DNA from: JADJEI01 sp035328465
GTDB taxonomy: Bacteria; Bacteroidota; Ignavibacteria; Ignavibacteriales; Ignavibacteriaceae
Assembly: GCA_035328465.1 (NCBI GenBank)
Contig: DAOLIQ010000004.1
Coordinates: 14,252-78,251 of the forward strand
DNA: 64,000 bases
Direction of reading: 5' to 3'
Under the pieces are notes generated by a model. The model saw nothing but the letters and a program-made list of their open reading frames with translations, made no database searches and was not told where the DNA came from. Of the stretch, positions 35,329-44,775 are shown one piece after another. A program made the position numbers and the translations under genes. The first letter of the stretch is position 1. Every line of letters starts with the position of its first letter.

Positions 35329-36951
35329 TTATAATCCGTAATAAACTGCAAAACTAACCTGATTGGTACTGCTATCAATAAAACTTAAATCAGCTTGTTG
35401 AGTTTCGGTTTTAGTCTGTTGAAAATCTAATTTTGCAAATAATTCGTGAATAAATTCATAGCTTGCTGAAAGACCATAATATGAGAAATTATTTCTCAAA
35501 CCAAAAAGAAAGGGCGGCTGCGGTTGTGAGTATTGTTGAATTAAAGTTCCTGCCTCACCCTTTCGAATATACTGCCCCCATATCTTTACTTGAAGCCCGC
35601 GAAGAATTCTATAATTAAGTGAAGCATAAAACAAATCGGCATTTGCCCCCATCCAATGACCAAGCGGGTACGAACCACTTTGGTATGTTTGAGTTGGAAT
35701 AAAATGGCTGTAAACAAAAGGAAATATTTTAGTGAACTCCGTCGTGAATGTTAAATTCTTAATCGGGAGATCCGTAATTGAACCGCCAAGTGTGAAACCC
35801 AATTGATTGCGTTGATTCTCCGAATTAAAAAGCCCGGAGAGTGTTATCTCGTCAATAAAAAGTGTCGAATATAAATGTGTATTCTTCAAATGATTTTTTG
35901 AACTAACGCTGAAAAAGAATTGCGAGTTAGAACCGGCGGAGTTGTTTTGTCTGCTGAGATAATGATCGACTACTCTGAAAAATGCTAACGGGAAAAAATA
36001 AACCGGTTCGAGTTTATCGCTGTAAATAATAGATTCACCGAATGATATATCGAGTCCCTTCAGCGGTGTTATTGTTAAAGTATGCGATGCAAGAAATTTA
36101 TCTCTGAACAAAAATCTTTGTCCATTATTATAAACAGGATAGAAACTATTGGAATCAACTACATCCGACGCAAGCCAGGCATGAATGTAATTAAATCTTA
36201 ACCAGCTTACAGGCTGCACATCTAATCTAATAAATGGAAAGGATGGTGCTTTTTGAGAAAGTACAAGCTTGCCGCTTTCGCCGTATCCCCATTCTAAAAA
36301 ATCTTTCCCAACTGCAAAACTTCCCCAGCTCCAACCAGTTGCAATTGTGGTTCTGCCTTCACTGTACTGTATATTAGTTCCATGACCCCTAGCACTGATG
36401 CCTGTAACCGGGGTAAAACTTTTACTGAAATCAACTCCCTTTCCATTTTCTGAATTATCCCTGAAATCAAAACTGAAACCAATTGCATCAGAAACGTAGC
36501 CGTAAAAATAAACTCCGTTCCAGAAATGATTATTTCTTAATCCATCATTCTTTCCATAAGAGTAACCTAAAATTGGACTCAGATTAAAAGTAAACAAATC
36601 ATCTTTGTAAGAAAACAATCTCATTCGCCCAGCATCATCCTTGCCTAAATAAGAAAGGTGCTTTGTTGTATCGGTTTTCAAATTCAATTCATAAAAGAAA
36701 TCCTGCTTAAAAAAATCAAACTCTTCTTTTTCGAGCGGGGTTAATTCAGAAAGTTTTTCAGACACTTCACTAAGTTTCTCTGAAATATATTTTCGAGAAA
36801 GAGGTTTAATTTCATCATTGAAAGTGATTGTTCCTTTCTGACTCAAACGCGAAAGGAAATTATAAACATCCCGATGCAGAGGCTCATAAACTACCTGTGC
36901 CTGCATTTGCAAACAAGTCACTACAAAGAAAAGAACAATTATTTTTTTCAT
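35329..36951 (-). CDS. Wzi-like capsule assembly outer-membrane protein
   Basis: A 540-residue exported protein (signal to about QMQAQ). The N-terminal 100 residues are helical and charged (ISEKLSEVSEKLSELTPLEKEEFDFF). The rest is amphipathic beta-strand sequence of the Wzi-type capsule-assembly barrel (for example GWSWGSFAVGKDFLEWGYGESGKLVLS and PSFPFIRLDVQPVSWLRFNYIHAW). Family members hold or organise surface polysaccharide in the outer membrane. Direct linkage to fcl and gmd supports a capsule-related role. The exact family assignment is by eye. Confidence 0.82.
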   Translation of the reverse strand: MKKIIVLFFVVTCLQMQAQVVYEPLHRDVYNFLSRLSQKGTITFNDEIKPLSRKYISEKLSEVSEKLSELTPLEKEEFDFFKQDFFYELNLKTDTTKHLSYLGKDDAGRMRLFSYKDDLFTFNLSPILGYSYGKNDGLRNNHFWNGVYFYGYVSDAIGFSFDFRDNSENGKGVDFSKSFTPVTGISARGHGTNIQYSEGRTTIATGWSWGSFAVGKDFLEWGYGESGKLVLSQKAPSFPFIRLDVQPVSWLRFNYIHAWLASDVVDSNSFYPVYNNGQRFLFRDKFLASHTLTITPLKGLDISFGESIIYSDKLEPVYFFPLAFFRVVDHYLSRQNNSAGSNSQFFFSVSSKNHLKNTHLYSTLFIDEITLSGLFNSENQRNQLGFTLGGSITDLPIKNLTFTTEFTKIFPFVYSHFIPTQTYQSGSYPLGHWMGANADLFYASLNYRILRGLQVKIWGQYIRKGEAGTLIQQYSQPQPPFLFGLRNNFSYYGLSASYEFIHELFAKLDFQQTKTETQQADLSFIDSSTNQVSFAVYYGL

Positions 36952-37033
36952 TTAAATTTCCTGATGATTTTTTAACTAAGTTATAAACGCGCTGCAATTT
37001 GAAAATAAATATAAAGAAGTACTGCCGATATTT

Positions 37034-38200
37034 TTAAATGACCGACTCTTTAATCTTTTCCACTACAAAAGCAATCTGCTCTTTAGAAAGGTCAGGGTAA
37101 ATTGGAATTGCCAGTGAAGTTTCGGTTGCATTTTCGGCAAATGGAAAATCTCCCTTTTTATAATTGAGATTTGAGAAGCATTCCTGCTGATGGAACGAAA
37201 CGGGATAATAAATCTCGGACGATACTTCATTATCAGCAAGATATTTTTTCACTTCATCTCTGTTTTTTATTCTGATTATGTACTGATTATAAATATGATA
37301 GTTGGTTAAGGCGTTTATATTTTTATAAACCGCAGCAGGCAAAAGCACTTTATTCTTTTCATCAAATGAAGTTCTGCCCACCCCTTCGGACAAACCCGAT
37401 TGAATAAACAAACTACTATAGGTTTCGGCATTCTCTCTTCGTTTAGCAGACCACGAATTTAAATGAGGTAATTTTACATTCAGTACAGCGGCCTGCAATG
37501 CATCGATTCTGAAGTTTCCTCCAATTACTTTGTGATAATATTTTTGCTCGCCACCATGCACTCTCATTATTTTTAATTTATAAGCAAGTTCATCATCGTT
37601 GGTTGCCACCAATCCACCGTCGCCATAGCCGCCAAGGTTTTTACTCGGGAAGAAAGAAAAGCAGCCAATGTCGCCGATTGTACCGACGCATTTTCCATCT
37701 TTGTATTGAGTGCTTATCGCTTGTGCTCCATCTTCGATTACTCGCAAATTATGTTTTCCGGCAATCTCCATTATTTTATTCATCTCGCAGCTTTGACCAT
37801 AAAGGTGAACAGGGATAATAGCTTTAGTTTTGGATGTAATTTTAGATTCAATTTGATCAACATTAATATTGAAGGTAATCGGATCAATATCGACCAAAAC
37901 GGGGGTGGCATTTAACCTTGAAACAACTCCTGCTGTTGCAAAAAAAGAATAAGTCGGCACAATAACTTCATCATCCGGTTTTATACCAATTGCCATCAGT
38001 GCTAACAAAAGAGCATCTGTGCCGGAAGAAACTCCGTAAGTATATTTGCAGCCAAGAAATTCACTCAAAGATTTTTCAAGTTTTTCTACCTCCGGACCAA
38101 GGATAAAATATTGTGATTCTGATACACGAAGCACTGCATCGTCTAACTCTTTTTTAAGAGATTGATATTGGGGGTGTAAATCTAATAATGGAACTTTCAT
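37034..38200 (-). CDS. DegT/DnrJ/EryC1 family PLP-dependent sugar aminotransferase
   Basis: A 388-residue aminotransferase of the sugar type. PLP-binding lysine is K187 in FFPSKNLGGYGDGG, the ring-stacking acidic residue is D157 in IEDGAQ, and GTDALLLAL and VPTYSFFATA are the family motifs. It would transfer an amino group to a keto-sugar nucleotide. The GGAG ribosome site is 6 bases before the ATG. Neighbouring rfbA and rfbC point to a dTDP-linked keto-sugar as substrate, such as a precursor of an amino-deoxy-hexose, but the sugar is not determined by the sequence. Confidence 0.92.
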   Translation of the reverse strand: MKVPLLDLHPQYQSLKKELDDAVLRVSESQYFILGPEVEKLEKSLSEFLGCKYTYGVSSGTDALLLALMAIGIKPDDEVIVPTYSFFATAGVVSRLNATPVLVDIDPITFNINVDQIESKITSKTKAIIPVHLYGQSCEMNKIMEIAGKHNLRVIEDGAQAISTQYKDGKCVGTIGDIGCFSFFPSKNLGGYGDGGLVATNDDELAYKLKIMRVHGGEQKYYHKVIGGNFRIDALQAAVLNVKLPHLNSWSAKRRENAETYSSLFIQSGLSEGVGRTSFDEKNKVLLPAAVYKNINALTNYHIYNQYIIRIKNRDEVKKYLADNEVSSEIYYPVSFHQQECFSNLNYKKGDFPFAENATETSLAIPIYPDLSKEQIAFVVEKIKESVI

Positions 38201-38283
38201 TAATTCTCCGGTAAAAATATTAGTTTAAGAATAAATAGAAACAAAGTGAAAATTATTGGTTGAAAGAAATTGAGCCGGGCAAA

Positions 38284-38832
38284 TCAATAAATGAAATCCT
38301 TCTCTATTTTGCTGAATGGAATTGCAAGTTTGTCTTTATCAGATACCGTTGGAGATTCGACTTTCCAATCAATGTTTAATACAGGGTCAGAATATAAAAT
38401 TGCGCGCTCGTGTTCTTTGCTGTAATAGTCAGTGCATTTGTAAGCAAAAATTGCAAAATCAGAAAGCACTGAAAATCCGTGAGCGAATCCCGGCGGAATC
38501 CAAAGTTGCTTGTAATTTTCAGCGGAAAGTTCTTCTGAATGATATTTTCCAAAGGTGGGGGAATTGAACCTTATGTCTACTGCTACATCAAGAACACTGC
38601 CGTACAATATAAAACAAAGTTTTCCTTGTGCCTTATCACCAATTTGATAATGCAGTCCTCTTACAATTCCTTTTCGTGATTTTGAGACATTATCCTGAAC
38701 AAAATTAAAATTTAATCCTGCTTCCTGATATTTATTCAAGTTAAACGATTCAACAAAATAACCGCGGCTGTCTTCAAACACTTTTGGTTTGATAATCAGA
38801 ACTCCATTTAAATTAGTATTAATAATTTTCAT
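38284..38832 (-). CDS. rfbC: dTDP-4-dehydrorhamnose 3,5-epimerase
   Basis: A 182-residue cupin-fold epimerase. Seen motifs are DSRGYFVESFN (about 22-32), FVQDNVSKSRKGIVRGLHYQ with the catalytic histidine in GLHYQ, and IPPGFAHGFSVLSD with the second conserved histidine region. It epimerises dTDP-4-keto-6-deoxyglucose at C3 and C5. It starts 4 bases after the rfbA stop. No rfbB or rfbD lies nearby, so the full rhamnose pathway is not complete here. Confidence 0.96.
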   Translation of the reverse strand: MKIINTNLNGVLIIKPKVFEDSRGYFVESFNLNKYQEAGLNFNFVQDNVSKSRKGIVRGLHYQIGDKAQGKLCFILYGSVLDVAVDIRFNSPTFGKYHSEELSAENYKQLWIPPGFAHGFSVLSDFAIFAYKCTDYYSKEHERAILYSDPVLNIDWKVESPTVSDKDKLAIPFSKIEKDFIY

Positions 38833-38836
38833 CCGG

Positions 38837-39703
38837 CTATAAATTTTCCTTCACAATTTTTTCGAGATAATTCCTATACAAAGAATTTGGCATTAAAGAT
38901 ACAAGTTGTTCAAACTCAGAAATTGTTATAAAAGATTTGTTGAACGCGATCTCTTCGAGACAGGCGACTTTCAACCCCTGTCTGTCTTCAATTACGCCGA
39001 AGAAATTTGAAGCAGCAAGTAACGCTTCGGGGGTACCTGTATCAAGCCACGCGACCCCGCGACCGATTTTTTCAACTTTCAACTTTCCTTTTAACAAATA
39101 AGCTTTATTGACATCAGTAATTTCGAGTTCGCCTCTGGCTGATGGTTTAAGCTTTTTTGAGATATTTATAACTTCATTATCAAAAATGTATAAACCGGGA
39201 ACAGCATAATTTGATTTTGGGATTTTGGGTTTCTCTTCTATTGAAATTGCTTTGCCTTCTTTGTCAAATTCGACTATCCCATATCTTTCAGGATCAGTTA
39301 CTTTGTATCCAAAAATTACCGCCCCATCTTTTAGCTCAAGAGCTTGATAAAAAAAATCAAGATAGCCGTAAAAAATATTATCGCCCAAAATAAGTGTTAC
39401 GCAATCAGTACCAATAAATTTTTCGCCAATGATAAATGCTTCGGCAATTCCGTTTGGTGCATCCTGCAAAGCATAGGAAATATTTATACCAAGATGAGAT
39501 CCATCTCCAAACAATTGTTTGTACATTGGGATAGTTTCTTGATTTGATATAATAAGAATATCTTTTATTCCACCAAGCATTAACATTGATACGGGATAAT
39601 AAATCAGCGGCTTATCATAAATAAGGGCTAATTGTTTGCTGTAAACTTTTGTGATGGGATAAAGACGGGAGCCTGCCCCACCGGCTAAAACTATTCCTTT
39701 CAT
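38837..39703 (-). CDS. rfbA: Glucose-1-phosphate thymidylyltransferase
   Basis: A 288-residue RmlA-type nucleotidyltransferase of standard length. The N-terminal signature LAGGAGSRLYPITKVYSKQL is at 6-25; LILGDNIFYG holds the metal-binding aspartate, and IEEKPKIPKSNYAVPGLYIF and GRGVAWLDTGT are family motifs. It makes dTDP-glucose, the first step of dTDP-deoxysugar synthesis, and is the first gene of the minus-strand sugar cluster. A strong ribosome site is not visible. Confidence 0.97.
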   Translation of the reverse strand: MKGIVLAGGAGSRLYPITKVYSKQLALIYDKPLIYYPVSMLMLGGIKDILIISNQETIPMYKQLFGDGSHLGINISYALQDAPNGIAEAFIIGEKFIGTDCVTLILGDNIFYGYLDFFYQALELKDGAVIFGYKVTDPERYGIVEFDKEGKAISIEEKPKIPKSNYAVPGLYIFDNEVINISKKLKPSARGELEITDVNKAYLLKGKLKVEKIGRGVAWLDTGTPEALLAASNFFGVIEDRQGLKVACLEEIAFNKSFITISEFEQLVSLMPNSLYRNYLEKIVKENL

Positions 39704-39779
39704 ATCTGAAATATATTAAAATTACTTCTAAATGATTAGATATTAAGAACCATTAAGTTCAAATTATTTTAAAGGACTT

Positions 39780-41159
39780 CTATAATAAAGTTCCTCTTAA
39801 GACGAACAGAGCAACAGTGAAATAAATCACTACCCCAATTACATCAACTAATGTTGCTACTAATGGTGCCGAAGAAGTAGCCGGATCAAGTTTTAATCTT
39901 TTCAAAATAAAAGGAAGCATTGAACCCGACATCGTTCCCCACAATACCACTCCCACTAAAGAAATACTTACTGTTGCCCCGATTAAAGCCCAGTGTTCGC
40001 CATAAGCATCAGATGAAACGCCCCATACCGTAATTCTTAAAAATCCTATTAATGCTAACGCACTTCCAAGAGCTAATCCGGTTATCAATTCTCTTTTAAA
40101 AACCATAAACCAATCTGTCAAAGTAATTTCACCGAGCGATAAAGCTCTAATAACTAATGTTGCTGCCTGTGAGCCAGAGTTACCGCCGCTGGAAATGATC
40201 AATGGAATAAACAATGTCAAAACCAATGCGCGGCTAATTTCATCTTCGAAAAACGCCATCGCAGAAGCAGTGAACATTTCACCAATAAATAAAACTGCAA
40301 GCCAGCTTCCTCTCTTTCTCAACATTGTTGGAAGTGAGATTGTTGAATAAGCTTCATCTAACGCCTGAATAGCGGCTAACTTTTGAATATCTTCTGTCGC
40401 TTCTTCTTCGGCAACATCGAATACATCATCAAATGTAACAATACCGATTAACATACCAGCACTGTCAACTACGGGCAATGCGACCCTGTCATACTTCTTA
40501 AAAACTTCTACTGCCGATTCCTGATCATCGTTCACATGAAGTTCGACAAAATTTTCATCCATTAAATCAGCAACAGTGTTATGAAGCGGCGCGAGAAGGA
40601 ATTCTTTGATTTTAACATCATCAATTAATTTCCCTTTATCATCAATTACATAAACTATATTAAGGGTCTCTTTATTATTTCCATGTTCACGAATATAATC
40701 CAAAGTTTGTTGAATTGTCATTTCCGGTTTAACAGCAATGTAATCGGGCGTCATTAAACGACCGACACTATTTTCGGGATAACCGAGTAATGCAACTGCA
40801 ATTTTTCTTTCTTCCTGGGATAACAATTGAATCAAATGCTTGGCAGCGGATGCCGGCAATTCTTCAAACAAAGCTGTTCGATCATCAGGGTCCATTTCGT
40901 TTAGGATTGAAGCCACCTCTTCTTTGCCCATTGCTTTCAGAAGATTTTCCTGAAAATCAAAATCCAGATATTCGAATGTATCAGCAGCTATATCTTTTGG
41001 AAGCAGCCTAAAAACTAATACTTGATCTTTCTCGGAAACCTGGTAAAATAATTCAGCTATATCTGCCGGAGTCCACTCACTCAGTACTTCTTTGAGGGTG
41101 CCAAATTGCCGGTTTTCTATTAACGATAGGATTTCAGGTTGGAGTAACTGACTGAGCAT
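39780..41159 (-). CDS. mgtE: MgtE family magnesium transporter
   Basis: The ATG at 41159 has AGGAG nine bases upstream, so it is preferred over a GTG six bases earlier. The 459-residue protein has the MgtE N domain (1-130, helix-loop repeats like LPKDIAADTFEYLDFDFQ), two CBS domains (about 130-255, ending VVDSAGMLIGIVTFDDV), and a C-terminal pore domain of about five helices starting at RKRGSWLAVLFIGEM. The conserved pore region ISSGGNSGSQAATLVIRALSLGEI is present. It is a Mg2+ channel gated by cytoplasmic Mg2+. It is the second Mg2+ uptake system in the window, after CorA. Confidence 0.96.
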   Translation of the reverse strand: MLSQLLQPEILSLIENRQFGTLKEVLSEWTPADIAELFYQVSEKDQVLVFRLLPKDIAADTFEYLDFDFQENLLKAMGKEEVASILNEMDPDDRTALFEELPASAAKHLIQLLSQEERKIAVALLGYPENSVGRLMTPDYIAVKPEMTIQQTLDYIREHGNNKETLNIVYVIDDKGKLIDDVKIKEFLLAPLHNTVADLMDENFVELHVNDDQESAVEVFKKYDRVALPVVDSAGMLIGIVTFDDVFDVAEEEATEDIQKLAAIQALDEAYSTISLPTMLRKRGSWLAVLFIGEMFTASAMAFFEDEISRALVLTLFIPLIISSGGNSGSQAATLVIRALSLGEITLTDWFMVFKRELITGLALGSALALIGFLRITVWGVSSDAYGEHWALIGATVSISLVGVVLWGTMSGSMLPFILKRLKLDPATSSAPLVATLVDVIGVVIYFTVALFVLRGTLL

Positions 41160-41334
41160 TTGCACCTTCTCCTATTTTAAGTGAATGATTTGGTTACTAC
41201 TTATTTATATGCTCAAAATTTAATTTAAGTGCGTTGCAAAATAGATTTTGATCGCTGAAAAAACAATTGATCTTATACTTTATCTAAAATTTTTTCGCTA
41301 ACTTCCTATACAAAATGGAGACAGTCTTTCGATT

Positions 41335-42465
41335 ATGAAAATTATTTGCGATGAAAATATCTCTTTTGCAGAAGCAGCCTTCTCACAGTTTGGAAAAGTT
41401 GAGTTGCTTCAAGGAAGAAAAATAAACAATGCCGCCTTAAACAAGGCTGATGTTTTAATTGTTCGATCAATCACAAAGGTAGATAAATCTTTGCTCGAAA
41501 ATACTAACATTAAATTTGTTGGAACTGCTACCATTGGAACAGACCATGTTGATATTAATTACCTTAATAAAAGAAACATAAAATTTGCTGATGCTGCCGG
41601 CTGTAACTCCGATGCAGTAACCGAATATCTTTTTACCGCGCTGTTCAGAATTTTAGCCGATAAAAATATTTCATTGAAGAATAAGAGCATGGGTGTTATT
41701 GGCGTTGGCAATATCGGAAGCAGAGTTGTGAAATTGGCAAAGGCGGTGGGACTGGAAGTTATAATGAATGATCCGCCGCTGCAAAGAAAAACAAGCAGTA
41801 AAGATTATGCACCATTAGAAGAGGCTTTGCAGGCTGATATTGTTACATTTCATGTTCCCCTTACTTTGGATGGTAAAGATAAAACGATTCACTTACTTGA
41901 TCAGAAAAAAATCAAATCAATGAAAGATGGAATTATTTTAATCAATGCCTCGCGCGGACCCGTGGTTGATAATACCGCCCTGTCATCTTTTATCGATAAA
42001 AAGAAATTAAACGTTGTGCTCGATGTTTGGGAACACGAACCTGAAGTTGATATTAATCTTCTAAATCAAACATTAATTGCAACCCCGCACATTGCAGGTT
42101 ATTCGCTCGAAGGTAAGGTGAATGGAACCTATTTGATATATAAAAATTTTTGCAATTTTCTTGGCGAAACTCCAACCTGGCAGCCAACTCTTGCTATGCC
42201 GGAAGATTCACTTATTACAGCAGAAGAAAATAAATCAATTGAAGAAACTCTGAATTTTATTTTTTCGCAAGTTTATCAAATTCGTCGTGATGATAAAAAG
42301 ATGCGGCACTTGTATGATCTTGATGCAAAAATCCGTCCTTCTTATTTTGATTTAATGCGGAAAGAATATCCTTACCGCCGCGAGTTTAATAATTACTTTG
42401 TGAAAAACCCCTCAACACAATTGAAAAAAATTCTTGAAGCATTTAGATTTAATTTTGCGTATTAA
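41335..42465 (+). CDS. pdxB: 4-phosphoerythronate dehydrogenase (PdxB)
   Basis: A 376-residue D-isomer 2-hydroxyacid dehydrogenase of the PdxB subgroup. The N-terminal opening MKIICDENISFAEAAFSQFG is diagnostic, the NAD motif is GVGNIGSRVVKLA, and the catalytic set is R in INASRGPVVD, E in EHEPEVD and H in ATPHIAGYS. The C-terminal extension (about 290-376) is the PdxB dimerisation domain. It oxidises 4-phosphoerythronate in pyridoxal phosphate synthesis. Its stop shares the self-complementary TTAA with the convergent gene's stop. Confidence 0.95.
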   Translation: MKIICDENISFAEAAFSQFGKVELLQGRKINNAALNKADVLIVRSITKVDKSLLENTNIKFVGTATIGTDHVDINYLNKRNIKFADAAGCNSDAVTEYLFTALFRILADKNISLKNKSMGVIGVGNIGSRVVKLAKAVGLEVIMNDPPLQRKTSSKDYAPLEEALQADIVTFHVPLTLDGKDKTIHLLDQKKIKSMKDGIILINASRGPVVDNTALSSFIDKKKLNVVLDVWEHEPEVDINLLNQTLIATPHIAGYSLEGKVNGTYLIYKNFCNFLGETPTWQPTLAMPEDSLITAEENKSIEETLNFIFSQVYQIRRDDKKMRHLYDLDAKIRPSYFDLMRKEYPYRREFNNYFVKNPSTQLKKILEAFRFNFAY

Positions 42466-43268
42466 TCATCTTTTAATTTAAATTCAATTGGAATGATCAT
42501 TTGAACATTTATTGGCCGCCCGCGCTGTAAACCGGGTTTAAATTTTGCATAGTAAACGATTGTTCGCGCTGCATCATCGCAACCGTAGCCAATCCCTTCA
42601 ACAACTTCGGCAGAGGTAACATCGCCGTTTTTATCGATGAATGCTTTGATTTTAACCACACCCTCAATTTCGTTTTCACGTGCATCATCAGGATAGAGAA
42701 CCTTATTCTGCAGTTTCTTCATTCCTCCAACCGGTTCTGGCATTATCTCCGCAGTTAAATAATATGCCGGGTCATCTTCAAGTTCGTCGTTCACCTCAAG
42801 CGGTACAAGCTCCTCAACAGATGAATTTTTCTTTACCACTTTTTTTGTTTCAATATTTTCGTTAGAAGCCAACTCCTCTAATTTGATATTTTCTTTTTCC
42901 GGGAATAACGGTTCCTGCACCATCCTTCCCTCGACATACATAACGTCTTTTTGATAAACCCCAAGCGAGTCAAAAAACGAAGTGGGTCCTTCGCGCTTGC
43001 CTGCTTCAACCACAAACATTTCGTAAAGAATTCCTGCGGCAGTATAATTTTTTACAAGTCCACTGACTTTGCCATTTATGTAGTTCAACTCTTGTTTCAA
43101 ATTCCCATTATCATAATAAATCCAGGCTGAACCATTGCGGACTTTATTTTTATAACAGATTTTTGATTCAATTTTACCATTTGGGAAGTAAGAGGTTAGA
43201 GTATCTTGTTGCGCTAATAGGTTCAGGCTAAAAAATAATATAATGACTATAAAAAAAAATTTCTTCAT
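42462..43268 (-). CDS. TonB C-terminal protein with MORN-like repeats
   Basis: The start at 43268 opens a signal sequence (MKKFFFIVIILFFSLNLLAQQ); the longer frame from 43367 overlaps the upstream gene and is discarded. Residues about 30-110 carry the YwqK/MORN-type beta repeats (YYDNGNLKQELNYINGKVSGLVKNY, FDSLGVYQKD). The C-terminal 80 residues are a TonB domain (YPDDARENEIEGVVKIKAFID, GYGCDDAARTIV). There is no membrane helix, unlike ordinary TonB, so it may be a periplasmic or surface-linked protein using the TonB fold. It lies downstream of the HEAGH membrane protein. Confidence 0.82.
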   Translation of the reverse strand: MKKFFFIVIILFFSLNLLAQQDTLTSYFPNGKIESKICYKNKVRNGSAWIYYDNGNLKQELNYINGKVSGLVKNYTAAGILYEMFVVEAGKREGPTSFFDSLGVYQKDVMYVEGRMVQEPLFPEKENIKLEELASNENIETKKVVKKNSSVEELVPLEVNDELEDDPAYYLTAEIMPEPVGGMKKLQNKVLYPDDARENEIEGVVKIKAFIDKNGDVTSAEVVEGIGYGCDDAARTIVYYAKFKPGLQRGRPINVQMIIPIEFKLKDD

Positions 43269-43311
43269 GTATTGACTTGATTTATAAAATTTAAACGGCA
43301 AAAGATAATAT

Positions 43312-43854
43312 TTAATTTTGAGTAATAAGAGGCAGAATAATTGCAACTGTAAAAAGCAGGATTGCAATTCCTAAAAAGAAATAACCAACCTCCGCATCGT
43401 ATTTTAAAATTCCTATTTCACTTAGAAGATAGTTCCAATCGTGATAAACATTATTCCCTCCGAGCAGTGGAAGTTTTCGCTTTTGTGCATCAGCGGCATA
43501 GACGGAAATATTAACAAAATTTTGTCCAAGCCACAGTAACGAAAACTGCACCCCCGTCCGATAAAAATTTCTGAAAAAATATAAAGCAATGATTGAGGGA
43601 ATTATTATCTGCATCAAAGTACCGCCAAGGGTGTAAATATATTTTCCAAACAACATAAAGAAAACATGCCCGGCTTCATGAATAACGAGATCAGCATTAT
43701 CAATCAATCCATAATCGCCGCGGTTGATAATCCAGTACAGCGCAATGGGAATGATAATCATTGAAGGAATCCACTTCCTCACAGAATCCCATTTCGAAAG
43801 TGGCTGAGCCTTTTTTAGATTTCGCTCAAGTTCTTTTAAATCTTCAGTTTTCAA
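43312..43854 (-). CDS. Polytopic membrane protein with HEAGH motif (putative membrane metalloprotease)
   Basis: A 180-residue protein with about four hydrophobic segments (31-45, 66-95, 100-115, 150-176). HEAGH at 59-63 is followed by a GKYIYTLGGTLMQIIIPS stretch, where a glycine-rich loop follows the active-site helix as in some M50-like proteases; no clear NPDG-type third ligand is seen. The start codon is TTG at 43854 and no ribosome site is visible. Its 3' end is 43 bases from the start of the TonB/MORN gene, with which it is probably cotranscribed. The protease activity is inferred only from the motif. Confidence 0.7.
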   Translation of the reverse strand: MKTEDLKELERNLKKAQPLSKWDSVRKWIPSMIIIPIALYWIINRGDYGLIDNADLVIHEAGHVFFMLFGKYIYTLGGTLMQIIIPSIIALYFFRNFYRTGVQFSLLWLGQNFVNISVYAADAQKRKLPLLGGNNVYHDWNYLLSEIGILKYDAEVGYFFLGIAILLFTVAIILPLITQN

Positions 43855-43947
43855 TTTTGTTCAGAGTAAATTCAGTTTTATCTTGCATTAAAATAATAAT
43901 CAAATCCCTTTGCTCAATTTAAATATAATTTTATCGAAAGGATAAAT

Positions 43948-44775
43948 ATGAAAAAATCTATTTTGTTTTTATTTGTGATAGTTTTTGCAAGCAGTATTTC
44001 TGCGCAGGATTTCCGCACACCCCGTCCAAGCCCCGATGCAACGGTAAGCCAGTATGTTGGAGTAACAAAAATCACAATTGATTATAGCTGTCCGGCTGTA
44101 AAAGGGCGTGCAATTTGGGGCGAATTGGTTCCCTTTGGAAAAGTTTGGCGAACCGGCGCTAATGAAGTAACCTCTATCACGTTTGATGATGCAGTAAAAA
44201 TTAATGGGAATGAACTCCCCGCCGGTACATACGGAATTCATACCATCCCCAATCAAAATGAATGGGAAATAATTTTCAGCAAGGATACTAAAGTTGACGG
44301 CGGTTCGGGTTATGACGAGGCAAAAGATGCGCTGCGTATAAAAGTTACTCCTGATCCAAATCCATTTACTGAAAGAATGACTTTCACTTTCTCGGAAATG
44401 ACTGAGAATTCAACGAAGGTAAATCTTAACTGGGAAAAACTAAAAGTGTCATTCAATATTGAAGTTGAAACTCAGAAACTGACTCTTGATAAAGCAAGAA
44501 ATTCCTTTAAGTCGGGTGAACTTATGGCGGCGGCAAGCTACTGCCTCCAAAATAATATCAATCTTGATGAAGGCTATAAATGGATTCAAGCTTCAACAAT
44601 GATTAATGAAAATTATTTCAGCACAAGATTGCTTGCACAATATCTTGCAAAGATGGATAAGAAAAGTGAGGCGATTGCCACAATGGAAAAAGCTATCGAG
44701 ATGGGAAGCAAAATGCCCGACCCTCCTTTTGATTTTGAAGCTATGAAAAAAATGCTTGAAGATTGGAAGAAGTAA
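43948..44775 (+). CDS. Exported DUF2911 protein
   Basis: A 275-residue protein with a signal peptide (to about SISAQD). The DUF2911 core occupies about 22-170, with PRPSPDATVSQYVGVTKITIDYSCPAVKGR and GELVPFGKVWRTGANE, and GTYGIHTIPNQNEWEIIFSKD typical of the family. The C-terminal 100 residues are a TPR-like helical tail (LLAQYLAKMDKKSEAIATMEKAIEMG). Function is unknown; members are common in the Bacteroidota. A 7-bp hairpin and a MITE-like element follow the stop. Confidence 0.9.
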   Translation: MKKSILFLFVIVFASSISAQDFRTPRPSPDATVSQYVGVTKITIDYSCPAVKGRAIWGELVPFGKVWRTGANEVTSITFDDAVKINGNELPAGTYGIHTIPNQNEWEIIFSKDTKVDGGSGYDEAKDALRIKVTPDPNPFTERMTFTFSEMTENSTKVNLNWEKLKVSFNIEVETQKLTLDKARNSFKSGELMAAASYCLQNNINLDEGYKWIQASTMINENYFSTRLLAQYLAKMDKKSEAIATMEKAIEMGSKMPDPPFDFEAMKKMLEDWKK

